Shown: one piece after another, positions 12,195 to 21,476 of the stretch
Position numbering within the stretch: the stretch's first letter is position 1
Layout: each line of letters begins with the position of its first letter
Assembly (NCBI GenBank): GCA_029959085.1
Contig: JARWIR010000008.1
Coordinates: forward strand, 21,624,001-21,688,000
Origin: Nemophila menziesii
Lineage: Eukaryota > Streptophyta > Magnoliopsida > Boraginales > Hydrophyllaceae
DNA: 64,000 nt
Direction: 5' to 3'
The notes under the pieces: model-generated
The model's input: only the letters and a program-made list of their open reading frames with translations
Database searches by the model: none
What the model was told of the DNA's origin: nothing
Translations under genes and position numbers: made by a program

Positions 12195-13225
12195 GATTGT
12201 TATATTTCTAAGATTAATCTCTTAAATGGTTATTTTTGGGTTAATTTGAGTTTATTTCAGATTAGAAATGGTTAATAAGAATCATATTGCTCAATTTTTC
12301 TTTTTTAAATTTAAAAATCAATAATTTGAAGAAACCTAAACAAATCAAAAGTTTTCAAAATTACAAATATAAGTTGCTTGGCATCTAAATCTTCAAATTA
12401 TAAATCCTTAATAATTACTTTTTTTGAATATGCGTTTTCTTAGTTCTTTTTTTATCAGAACTTTCTTTTTCTGAAACTTTCCTTTTCTTATTTCTTTTGT
12501 CAAATTTTCCTTCTCTTAGTTCAAAATACCCTGAATCATATTTTCTTCCCATGTAAAAGTTACCAAAAAATAAAACCCTTATTAAACTTACCAAAAAAAA
12601 AAAACCATGTTTAAAATTCAATCAATTGATTCTCTTGCGTTTTTTTTTCTTACATAGAAAAACTACTTTAGACTTGGAGTTATTGATTCGGTCCATCCTA
12701 CTAGATTGAATGACCAAGGCTCAAGTGAAATAATCTGAATTGCTTAACTCTCTTTTATTATCTTACAATGAAATAATTTAACTATCAAATGATTAACTAA
12801 CCCCGTACCAGTAAAATAAAATAAAAAAAATAATTTGCTTTTTTAATTTTTTGTTCAGAGAATAATATGCTTGTTGAATTTAAGTTTTTTCTGTTTTCGA
12901 TTAGGTGGGTTCTCTAACTGGGATCTCTAATTGAAAATTGTGAGACAAAGATGATGACAATATGCACGAACATTGGCATATGGTAGATATATTTGATTTT
13001 TTATAATTATGCTCTTTCACTCTTCTTTTTAGCATATAGATGGCGTAGCATTACTTGCTTAAAAATAAAAATTAAACAATAAATAAAAAGCTTGATATTA
13101 ATTTAAGCAAAATTATACTACATTACAAGTAATAATATTGTTTACCCAACTAAAAAAACATTAAAGATTAAAAAAACCTATTATGATGCTGCTTATATAA
13201 TATCATAAATAAAACTTGAGTTCTA
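12195..13225. other. AT-rich spacer with one lysine-rich minus-strand frame
   Basis: A 68-codon minus-strand frame at 12415-12621 begins with a hydrophobic stretch and ends in a Lys/Arg-rich tail (RNKKRKVSEKESSDKKRTKK). Its composition follows from homopurine/homopyrimidine DNA and it matches nothing that I recognise. I treat it as probably non-coding. Confidence 0.35.
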
Positions 13226-13363
13226 TCATATATCATAATATGATGACGACACAGGAAGACGAAAGAATATACGCAAAGCCCTTCCAACTAGAGGGAATAC
13301 AAACAATACTATCACTACTGCTGCCATAAAGAGAAAGAAATAAGGTGTATCTCTGGTTGTCAT
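13226..13363 (-). CDS. Candidate 45-residue single-pass membrane peptide
   Basis: An ATG at 13363-13361 opens 45 codons ending with TGA at 13228-13226. The peptide begins MTTRDTPYFF, has one long hydrophobic segment over residues 8-26 (rich in F, V, I, L and A), then a basic juxtamembrane stretch (R28, R31, R35) and a short polar tail ending YYDI. The positive charges after the hydrophobic segment suggest a cytosolic C terminus, though T-T-R-D precedes it. A TATA-like box lies 68-77 bases upstream on the same strand (13440-13431), a plausible promoter distance. I do not recognise the family. It could be a real small plant gene or a chance frame. Confidence 0.4.
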   Translation of the reverse strand: MTTRDTPYFFLFMAAVVIVLFVFPLVGRALRIFFRLPVSSSYYDI

Positions 13364-13430
13364 CTTCGTTCTTCACTTCACAAAAGATTGCACAGAAAAC
13401 TTAATTAGATTTATGATTAGGCTTGGACAA

Positions 13431-13440
13431 TTATTTATAA
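13431..13440 (-). promoter_or_regulatory. TATA-like box for the 45-codon ORF
   Basis: The minus strand reads TTATAAATAA, 68-77 bases upstream of the ATG at 13363. This would put the start of transcription near 13400 and leave a 5' UTR of about 40 bases. In AT-rich DNA such a box can occur by chance. Confidence 0.35.
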
Positions 13441-13819
13441 TAATGAGAGTATAGAGAACTTACGTAAAGATTTTCGAGATTGGTTTAGTAGATTTCTTTC
13501 GATAGTTTTATTTTAGACATCTTTCGATAATAAGGAAAAGAAAATAGATTCATAAAAATTAATACCATTTGTGAACATGTAAAATTAGTTGAATTTAAAG
13601 TTTTCCTTCCTACAAACTTTGTAAATATGGTTAGAAATTACTTAATACCAAATATGAACTAAAAGTATCTACCTAATTTCTTTTGTAAAAAATTTACCAA
13701 ATAAAAAGAAAATTAATAAAAAACGAAAGTTTTTAATTGCCAAAAAGTGAATAATAAATCGAGGACATTCGCAAATTTACTTCGGCTGAATTCTTTTTAT
13801 TGATAAATAAAATAATAGG

Positions 13820-13828
13820 GAATAAAAG
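13820..13828. repeat. 9-bp target-site duplication of the Mutator-like element, left
   Basis: GAATAAAAG, identical to 16460-16468. Confidence 0.65.
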
Positions 13829-13989
13829 AGTCCATTTTATTTTTAAGCCTAAAAAACAATTATTCTTTTAAAATTAGGCAAGTGAAACAATAATTTTATT
13901 TTTAGGCAAATACTCCGTGAGATAAAAGAAATACTTAATACGATATATATTAATTCCTTAATTTTATTTTTATTAAACATAAAAAATAA

Positions 13990-14215
13990 TAGCAGCCGCC
14001 CTCTGCCCTCTAATTTCTTCCTCGACGTGGCCAGATTCAGCGAACGAAGACAACTCCATAACCACAGCGAAGAAGAACTCCGACAGCCGCGCTTCACCGC
14101 CTCCAAAAATCATTAAAATATTTCGCCGCCGCATATCCACAATTGCCTCCTCCCTTGCCACCGCATGTCCATAATCACCACCCGTCTCTTGCCGAGAAGA
14201 CCTACGCGATGGTAA
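13990..14215 (+). other. GC-rich segment inside the Mutator-like element
   Basis: This stretch is much richer in C and G than its surroundings (repeated CGCCGC, CCGCC, CTCCGAC). Plus-strand frames are interrupted; the minus strand is open in two overlapping frames without recognisable domains. It may be a captured 5' exon or UTR, because Pack-MULEs often pick up GC-rich gene starts. I cannot name a parent gene. Confidence 0.4.
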
Positions 14216-14273
14216 TTTTGTGAGTGAGATAATCATTTCTTAACTTAGCACTTCACTTTTAGATAAGTTGCAG

Positions 14274-14526
14274 AAAAGGGGAAGTTGGGGTTGTCTTGAA
14301 GTACATTGATTATCCAGATGAAAGTAAGTCCTTAGATTTATATGTTATGGTATGATTATTGTAACTTATATTGTGGATTATGTTTTTAAATTGATGTAGA
14401 AGACACGTGGTTGAAGTTATATCAAGTTGTTCCAGGTTGTAATGGGAAGCAGATAAAACATCTGATTCTACGTCCTAAGTATCATCCTATGATGTGTAAG
14501 AAAGAACAAATACCTGACCTCAGATG
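14274..14526 (+). pseudogene. Captured host exons, possibly Agenet/DUF724-type chromatin protein
   Basis: Exon one, 14274-14323, is preceded by TTGCAG and followed by GTAAGT. Exon two starts at 14400 after GATGTAG and runs to about 14526. Joined in phase they read a run beginning GEVGVVLKYIDYPDE and continuing with DTWLKLYQVVPG and a LILRPKYHP segment. From memory this resembles a conserved stretch of plant proteins with Agenet or DUF724 domains, but I have not verified it. The preserved splice sites show capture from genomic DNA rather than from mRNA. Further possible exon pieces follow at 14620-14690 and 14797-14865. No complete protein is encoded. Confidence 0.45.
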
Positions 14527-15264
14527 GTTTTTGAAAATTAATTCTCTTATCTTTTTTACCCAAACTTTAATTATTGTTTAATTTAAATACTAACACACAT
14601 TACTTCTTCATGTATTAATAGCTTGAGCCCACGAGTCATCAAGGTCATTGCATTGATTGCAGAGGTGAAATTGTCATCTTTATTGGTCTGTACTACCTTA
14701 TAGATGTTATTTGTATATGGATTGAAGTTAAATTTCGAACAAAAAGAAAAACTAAAGTTAATTATTTTTTGAGTTTTTCATTTTTCTAATTGTAGAATTT
14801 GGAATGGTATGATGAAATTGAAGGAACTTGCCTCTTGAATTTCAAACTTTATGTAATAGTTATTTTACCTTTAGTCCTTTATATACTTTTTTACTATAAT
14901 TTTAATTGAATTTTTTAAAATAGGTTCTCATTTATCACAACTTGTCTAGTTCTTCAACTACATTAGTGCAAAAAAAAAAAAAAGATTAATAAACGATTCA
15001 AATAATAATAGTTCTACCAAATAAGTCACTAAACAAGCAAACACTTGATTTTTTTTTTTAAAAAAAAGACAACAAAAAAAAACTAATTCAAAGGATGATC
15101 ACAAGTCAACGTGTTATGATCTCCGAAACAACCCTATCTTCCGCATCGCATCTTCCTTTTTGGTCCACCCTTCTCCTTTTTTCTGAATTATTTCTGAGAA
15201 TTAGTATATTTATAAATAAAGAAAAACAAGAATAAGAAAGTTAGAAAGTATCAGGATTAACAAA

Positions 15265-15617
15265 AAATTAGAAGAGTATGCAACTACATTTTTGTAGTTG
15301 CAGAATAACATATTTGTAGTTCTGCAACTACAATTTTGTAGTTCTACAATTACATTTTTATAGTCGCAGAACTACATTTTTGTAGTTTTAGAAGTACATT
15401 TACATTTTTGTAGTTTTAGAACTACAAAAATGTAGCAAAAAGTTAGAAGAGTATGCAACTACATTTTTGTAGTTGCAGAATAACATATTTGTAGTTCTGC
15501 AACTACAATTTTGTAGTTCTACAATTACATTTTTATAGTCGCAGAACTACATTTTTGTAGTTTTAGAAGTACATTTACATTTTTGTAGTTTTAGAACTAC
15601 AAAAATGTAGTTGCCCT
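15265..15617. repeat. 175-bp tandem duplication built of CTACAWTTTTGTAG palindromes
   Basis: A unit starting GAAGAGTATG at 15271 recurs at 15446 with almost no change, a period of 175 bp. Each unit is packed with ACTACATTTTTGTAGT-type palindromes, separated by GCAGAA or GAAC spacers. Single strands could fold into several short hairpins. It lies inside the Mutator-like element. Confidence 0.8.
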
Positions 15618-16459
15618 ATACTGTAACAAAAAAATGCAAAAAAAAACTTTTGAATGTTAACAACTGCAATTCAGCCAGCAAAATTGCATATATCAACTCT
15701 AAATGTAATATATAAACATGTATGAACATTACATGTAAGTTATTTCAATTTTCATTAGTGCAAATCACATATACACATGATTACTTAACAAAACTAACAA
15801 AAATTCAATGAACAAAGCTCCATTAAAGTGTAAAACGAATCAACAGTAGTTTATGATCAATATTAAACTCAAAACGCAATTCATAGTACGAAGAAATCAT
15901 CTGCATTACCAAAAACAGTAAATTACAGTACAAAATGAAAAAAAACAAAAAACAAAAAACGTGAATTGATATCTAAGATTATAGGCAGGTATAGATAAAC
16001 ATGAAATAAAAACAACTGAAATTGTAAAAAAATCACAGAAAATCAGTGAAAATAAACAAAAAAACGAATTTAAAAAAAAAATCTTAAGAATTGTGATGAT
16101 TACCTTGTTTTTTATCGTAAATTCCTTGATATTCTTAGATTAGAAGCTTATATTCTTGATTTAGCTTCAAAAACTATATGAAATTCGAGCAAAATTGAAG
16201 AATTTAAGCTGGTGTGTGTTTATATAGGGGAGAAAGATGCATGAGTTTTTTTGTTTTGATTTTAAAATGTAGTTATGAGGTTATTTAGGTGTTAATTAAG
16301 TAGTATATAATTTATATGGGGTATTTTTGGTACTAAATAAGTTTAGAGGGCTAAAATTAGAAGACTAATTATTTTTAGGCCTATAGTTAGAATAAAATTA
16401 TTAGGTGACCTATAATTAGAAGACTAATGCAACTTTAGGCTTAAAAATAAAATTATCCC

Positions 16460-16468
16460 GAATAAAAG
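16460..16468. repeat. 9-bp target-site duplication of the Mutator-like element, right
   Basis: GAATAAAAG; partner of 13820-13828. Confidence 0.65.
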
Positions 16469-16499
16469 GTGTATCTTATAATATATGTATAAACATATT

Positions 16500-16860
16500 T
16501 CCTACTCAAACGGAGATAACATTTAGCAGCCATCAAACTAGACATAACTAAAGCATTTAATTAGGTGAGATACGACTCTCTCTTGCTTATCCTGAGCTTC
16601 GATAAAACTTGGATTGACTGAATTGGCGATTTTATTTTTTCAGTCTCATTTCAACTTATGATTAACGGTGAATGACAACCACTCTTCCTTTCAGGCAGGG
16701 GATTACGTCAAAGTGACCCGCTATCATCTATGTTATTCACTTTAATGATTGAATCACTGACGACCCTTATTGAAAACAAAGTTCACACTAAAGCTATTAC
16801 TGGTATACATGTTACAAAATATTGTCCTACTATTTTTCACTTACTATTTGCAGATGATTC
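16500..16860 (+). pseudogene. LINE reverse transcriptase relic, 5' part, ending in the FADD box
   Basis: Plus-strand frames show IKLDITKAFN (the first catalytic Asp block), QLMINGE, GRGLRQSDPLSSMLF (the RQGDPLSP block) and finally HLLFADDS at 16838-16860. The FADDS box is the RT active site. The Copia element I begins at 16861, right after it. The reading resumes at 24487. Stops lie between the blocks, so the LINE was probably already defective when it was hit. Confidence 0.8.
16856..16860. repeat. 5-bp target-site duplication of element I, left
   Basis: GATTC immediately before the LTR start TG at 16861; repeated at 24482-24486. Confidence 0.95.
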
Positions 16861-17514
16861 TGATATACTATATGCGTCCTAGAAGGGGGGTTGAATAGGA
16901 CAATAGAAATTAATCGGCTAATTTTATTTCAAGTAAATAAAATTAAAAGCTAATTTGAATCCTATTGTATTAGCAAACTAAATAGTATAAAACTAGATAA
17001 TCCTAATAGACAATAATATCAAACTATTCAAGTAGGCATTTTATCAAGCATATAGAGTGCGGAAATATAAAGAGTGTAGAGATAGAATACGATACACAAC
17101 GATGTATAGTGGTTCGGTTTCCCTACATCCACTACCTAAGGAAGCCTCCTTAGGATTTGCAAGATTCTCACTAATCTTCGTAACTCTTAACCGGGTGAGA
17201 TACAAACCCTTACAACCACTTCAAAAACCCTTTGAAGGAAATACACTTGTGTTATCACCAACACAAGGAACCAAGCATAAACCTATGCTCACACTACTCT
17301 CTCAATCTATTACAAGAACTAAGAGGAAAGGGAAAAAGTGTTTAGGGGTGCTTATAAAAGCTTTGTGACTAAACTCCTAAATGAGTAGATAGAACTAATT
17401 AGCTTCACAATAAATATGACTTGAATGCTCCTTTGAAACCTCCTTGAATGATAGAATTAATTGCTCTTAAGATTGGTAGATGGAAGGCTTGAGTTGTGTC
17501 TTGAATGAACTCCA

Positions 17515-17521
17515 TTTTATA
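17515..17521 (-). promoter_or_regulatory. TATA box, element I LTR
   Basis: The minus strand reads CTATAAAATGG across 17522-17512. The equivalent in the 5' LTR, the one expected to drive the element, is at 23980-23974. Confidence 0.7.
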
Positions 17522-17534
17522 GCTGAAAAGATGG

Positions 17535-17545
17535 TCCAACGGTCA
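17535..17545. promoter_or_regulatory. MSA-like site TCCAACGGTCA in U3
   Basis: It matches the published M-phase-specific activator consensus YCYAACGGYYA at every position. MSA sites are bound by three-repeat MYB (MYB3R) proteins and drive G2/M transcription. It lies 13 bases upstream of the TATA box. A weaker CCCAACGGATA follows at about 17577-17587. The copy in the other LTR is at 23994-24004. Confidence 0.6.
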
Positions 17546-17627
17546 TAAAGCTTCTCTCTAACAGATCTATTAATCTCCCAACGGATATAAGCTTTGTCCT
17601 CTAGTAATAGTGCTGAAACCCTCTCGT

Positions 17628-17863
17628 GCGGTGTACCGCGGGTAGGGTCCGGTGCACCGCGTGACTGTTCGACTGACTTTTGAGCTTACTGGTCGGACTA
17701 TGTAGTGTACCGCATCCCTGCTCCGTGTAGTGGTCCGGTGTACCGTGACAAAGGTCCGGTGTACCGTGCAGATTTCTGAGCTTACTGGTCGGGCCATCTA
17801 GTGCACCGTGGGACTGGTCCGTGATGCTGCGGTGTACCGCGTAATTCATCCGGTGCACCGCGG
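17628..17863. promoter_or_regulatory. Inverted-motif array (GCGG-TGYA-CCGC) in U3 of element I
   Basis: At least seven GGTGTACC, GGTGCACC or close variants stand in about 236 bp, several bounded by GCGG and CCGC arms, interspersed with GGTCCG and ACTGGTCGG words. The TGCA-centred form GCGGTGCACCGC is a perfect palindrome; the TGTA form contains a GTAC core. The array lies 90-350 bases upstream of the TATA box on the element's coding strand. The same array recurs in the LTRs of elements II and III. Function is not known to me. Confidence 0.75.
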
Positions 17864-18022
17864 AGCTGCTCTTTTGAATATTAAGCTAAGTACAATGAAA
17901 TAAACACAACTAATCTAATGAGGGGTTTTGGAAAACAACTTAAGTGATACCAAAATGAATTTTAGTGTAAAAGATGATTTGTCGAATATTAAAACGGGAA
18001 TAAAAACAAGGTGAGGCTAACA

Positions 18023-18036
18023 ATCTCCCCCTTTTT
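18023..18036 (-). other. Polypurine tract of element I
   Basis: The coding strand reads AAAAAGGGGGAGAT directly before the 3' LTR, the expected plus-strand primer site. Further AGGGGGAG tracts lie upstream at about 18094, 18131 and 18175. Confidence 0.85.
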
Positions 18037-18380
18037 GATGTTTGACAAATCATAAACTTTTGAAGATGCCTAAGATTTAGTTTTGATCAAAAACTCCCCC
18101 TCAACCTAATCACTAGAGTTTTTATAAAAACTCCCCCTCACAAAATGCATTTTAAAAAGTTCAACTAAAATTTCTCCCCCTTTGTCAACAACAAAAAGAA
18201 CAAATGATACAATTTTGAAAATTTTAAGGGGTCAAAAACACATTTTGAGTAAAAACAAGGACTAAAGGAATAAATGGATAACAATTAGAAGCTTCAAGGA
18301 ACCTATAACATCAAGAAAAGATTAGCAACAAGATTATATACACAAAAAGCTCTAAACAAAAACATGACATGAAAGAAAGG
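18037..18380 (-). other. 3' untranslated region of element I
   Basis: It contains three more GGGGGAG-type purine tracts and no coding frame. Elements II and III have the same arrangement in the same place. Confidence 0.7.
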
Positions 18381-21300
18381 TTAGAGAATTTGCATGCCAA
18401 TCTCACAACGAATTTTCTCAAAAAGATCTTGGGGTAGAGGTTTCGTAAAGATATCGGCTAGTTGATTTTCCGAAGTGACAAATTCAAGAACAATGTCCCC
18501 TTTTTGAGTGTGATCCCGGATAAAATGATGACGGATTTCTATGTGTTTTGTTCTAGAGTGTTGAATGGGATTTTTGGTAAGATTTATAGCACTAGTGTTA
18601 TCACAACGAATGGGAACACGATCATACTCTAGGCCAAAATCTAGTAAGGTTTGTTTCATCCAAAGAACTTGAGTCACACAATTTCCGGCCGCAACATATT
18701 CGGCTTCGGCCGTGGATAAAGCAACACTATTTTGTTTTCTACTAGACCAAGAAACAAGGGATTGACCTAAGAATTGGCAACTACCACTAGTACTCTTCCT
18801 ATCAAGTCTACAACCGGCATAATCGGCATCCGAATAACCTATTAGTTCAAATGAGGTAAATCTTGGGTACCAAAGTCCTAGACTAAGGGTTCCTTTCAAA
18901 TACCTAAAAATACGCTTAACGGCACTAAGATGGGTTTCTTTGGGAGAAGATTGAAATCTAGCACAAAGACACACGGGGAACATAATATCGGGTCTAGAAG
19001 CGGTTAGATAAAGTAAGCTACCAATCATACCTCGATATAGTTTCTCATCAACATTCTTACCATCTTCATCTTTGTCTAATTTTGTGGATGTGCTCATTGG
19101 AGTTCCAATTTCCTTTGCATCTTCAAGGCCAAATTTTTTGATCAATTCTCTTGTGTATTTGGCTTGATTGACAAAGATACCATCTTTCATTTGCTTGATT
19201 TGAAGTCCAAGAAAGTAATTTAATTCTCCCATCATGCTCATCTCAAATTCCTTATGCATGCTTTTAGAAAAATTCTCACAAAGATTTTCATTAGTAGCAC
19301 CAAATATAATATCATCCACATAAATTTGAACAAGAAGGATATCTTTTGAAGACCTTTTTATAAATAAAGTGGAGTCAATTTTTCCTCTTTTAAAACCATC
19401 ATCTAATAAAAATTTGCTTAATCGTTCATACCAAGCACGAGGAGCTTGTTTTAAACCATATAAAGCCTTTGAAAGTTTAAAAACATGATTTGGAAATTTT
19501 GGATCTTCAAAACCCGGAGGTTGTTTAACAAAAACTTCCTCGTCTATAAAACCATTTAAAAAAGCACTTTTGACATCCATTTGGTAAAGTTTAAAATTCA
19601 TATAGCAAGCAAAAGCAAGAAGCATACGAATAGATTCAAGTCTAGCTACGGGAGCAAAAGTTTCATCGAAATCAATACCTTCTTCTTGATTGTACCCTTG
19701 AGCAACTAACCTTGCTTTATTTCTAGTAATGATGCCGGTGTCATCTAGCTTGTTGCGAAATATCCACTTAGTGCCAATAATAGTGGGGCCAATTGGTTTC
19801 TCCATTAATGTCCAAACTTTGCTACGCTCAAATTGATTTAATTCCTCATGCATAGCATTAATCCAATGATCATCTAACAAAGCTTCTTTAATATTCTTGG
19901 GCTCAATTTGAGATAAGAAAGCTTGATGAGCACAAAGAGCAATAATACGGGAGCGAGTGGTAACACCTTCTTTTGGATCACCTAGAATTAAGTCACTTGG
20001 GTGATCTTTGATATGTTTCCAACACCTTGGTAAATCCGTACTAGCTTCATTTAACACTTGATCATTTTCCTTAAGAGATTCTTCATGAGATTTGATTTCT
20101 TGAGTAGGAGATTCTAAGGGTTGATCTAGTGGAGCATCTTCAACAACATCTACCACTTTCTTGATACAAAACGGATTAGTCTCATCAAAGTCAACATGCA
20201 TAGATTCCTCAATGGTACGAGTACGTTTGTTGAAAATGCGATAGGCTTTTCCTTTAGTGGAATAACCAAGAAAAATGCCTTCATCCGATTTAGCATCAAA
20301 TTTACCCAAATAGTCCCTAGTGTTAAGGATAAAACATTTGCACCCAAAAACACGAAAATAAGCAATAGTTGGTGGTCTACCATTCCAAAGCTCATAAGGG
20401 GTTTTCTTAATAAGGGGTCTAATAAGAACTCTATTTAACACATAACAAGCCGTATGAACGGCTTCACCCCAAAAGTATGTAGGCAAGCTATGTTCTTTTA
20501 GCATTGTTCTAGCCATTTCTTGTAGAGTTCGGTTTTTCCTTTCCACTACCCCATTTTGTTGGGGAGTTCTAGGGGCCGAAAAATTATGCTCAATCCCAAA
20601 TTCATCACAAAAATGCACAAAAGGAGAATTCACGTATTCACTACCATTATCACTACGAATGCATGTAATAGAGTAGCCTTTCTCATTTTGCACCTTTCTA
20701 CAAAGTTTTGCAAATTCATTGAAGGCATCACTTTTCAAAGCAAGGAACATCACCCATGTGAATCTAGTGTAATCATCAACAACAACAAAGACATATCTAG
20801 ACCCTCCTAGACTAGTGACATCAACGGGACCAAATAGGTCCATATGCAATAATTGAAGTGGCCTAACGGTGATGACCTTATTAATGGATTTAAAAGATGA
20901 ACGATGTTGTTTACCAAGTTGACATGCATCACATAATTTATCTTTATCAAATTTGTAAATAGGCAAACCAACAACAAGATTTTTTCTAGATAATTTTGAA
21001 ATCAAATCCATGCTAGCATGTCCTAAACGTCTATGCCAAAGCCAACTATCATTAACCACGGATAAGCATTTAATATTTTTGCACATAAGACTCTCAAGAT
21101 CAACAACAAAAACATTATCCGATCTTTTTGCAATAAACATAGTATCTAACTCATCATTTTTGAAAACAACACATCTAGATGCTTCAAATTTAACACTAAA
21201 ACCAACATCACAAAGTTGACTAATACTAAGCAAGTTAAAAGAGAGACCCTCAACAAGTAACACATTAGAGATAAGTAAAGAGTCCATATTACCAATGTTA

Positions 21301-21467
21301 CCTTTACCCAAAACGCGTTTCTTAGTGTTGTCGGCAAAAGTAACTTTATCACCTTTAGTTTTATATAAATTTGTAAATAATGATGGATTTCCGGTCATGT
21401 GTCTTGAGCATCCACTATCAAGTAGCCATATATTTTGCTTCTTGATGCTCAACCCCTACAAACAAAC
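18381..21467 (-). CDS. pol: Copia Pol polyprotein (protease, integrase, RT, RNase H)
   Basis: This frame makes the enzymes that copy and insert element I. No ATG opens it; it is open from just after a TAG and would be made as an extension of Gag. Numbering residues from the TTG codon at 21452 (1023 residues), the protease motif is DSG at 12-14. The pre-integrase zinc-binding residues are H140, H145, C174 and C177. The integrase triad is D205, D268 and E304 (35 residues between the last two), with the reverse transcriptase next: D626 and YVDD at 711-714. The RNase H residues include D875, E916 or E918, D951 and D1000. All key residues are present and the frame is unbroken, so the enzyme part looks functional. 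The lineage within Copia is not assigned. Confidence 0.93.
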
Positions 21468-21476
21468 GATAATTTA
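21453..21476 (-). other. Gag-Pol junction: two in-frame stops
   Basis: Gag ends with TAA at 21476-21474. Pol is in the same frame; five codons later a TAG stands at 21458-21456, and Pol is open from there. Making a Gag-Pol fusion would need read-through of both stops, removal by splicing, or internal initiation. Confidence 0.85.

Larger units (their letters stand above)
13829..16459 (+). mobile_element. Mutator-like element carrying host exons (candidate Pack-MULE), 2631 bp
   Basis: Both ends carry inverted sequence. After a few mismatched terminal bases, the run ATTTTATTTTTAAGCCTAAA reads inward from either side, and weaker similarity continues for roughly 100 bp. A perfect 9-bp duplication, GAATAAAAG, flanks the element (13820-13828 and 16460-16468). 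Long terminal inverted repeats with 9-11 bp duplications define Mutator-like elements. No transposase is visible. Instead the interior holds a GC-rich stretch (13990-14210), at least two exons with intact splice sites (14274-14526) and a palindromic tandem repeat (15265-15617). Gene fragments inside a Mutator-like element without transposase are the mark of a Pack-MULE. Confidence 0.6.
16861..18022 (-). repeat. Element I 3' LTR (1162 bp)
   Basis: Runs from TGATATACTA to GAGGCTAACA. On the coding strand U3 starts at 18022. It holds, in order, the GCGG-TGYA-CCGC motif array (17863-17628), an MSA-like AACGG site (17545-17535) and a TATA box (17521-17515). The stretch with the CCTAAGGAAGC repeat near 17130 lies downstream, in R/U5. 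Confidence 0.95.

Noticed and set aside
12415..12621. Lysine-rich small protein with a nuclear-signal-like tail
   Set aside because: Homopurine composition explains the Lys run; no promoter or conservation evidence.
15265..15617. CRISPR-like array
   Set aside because: The repeats are two long tandem units with internal palindromes, not short repeats with unique spacers, and the DNA is a plant nuclear sequence.
17570..17858. Overlapping minus-strand frames with repeated TVHRT and RPVSSK peptides (also 24029-24317, 39448-39777, 44873-45202, 46820-47286, 50845-51311)
   Set aside because: They are translations of the GCGG-TGYA-CCGC array in the LTRs. They occur in non-coding U3 in several frames and have no domain.
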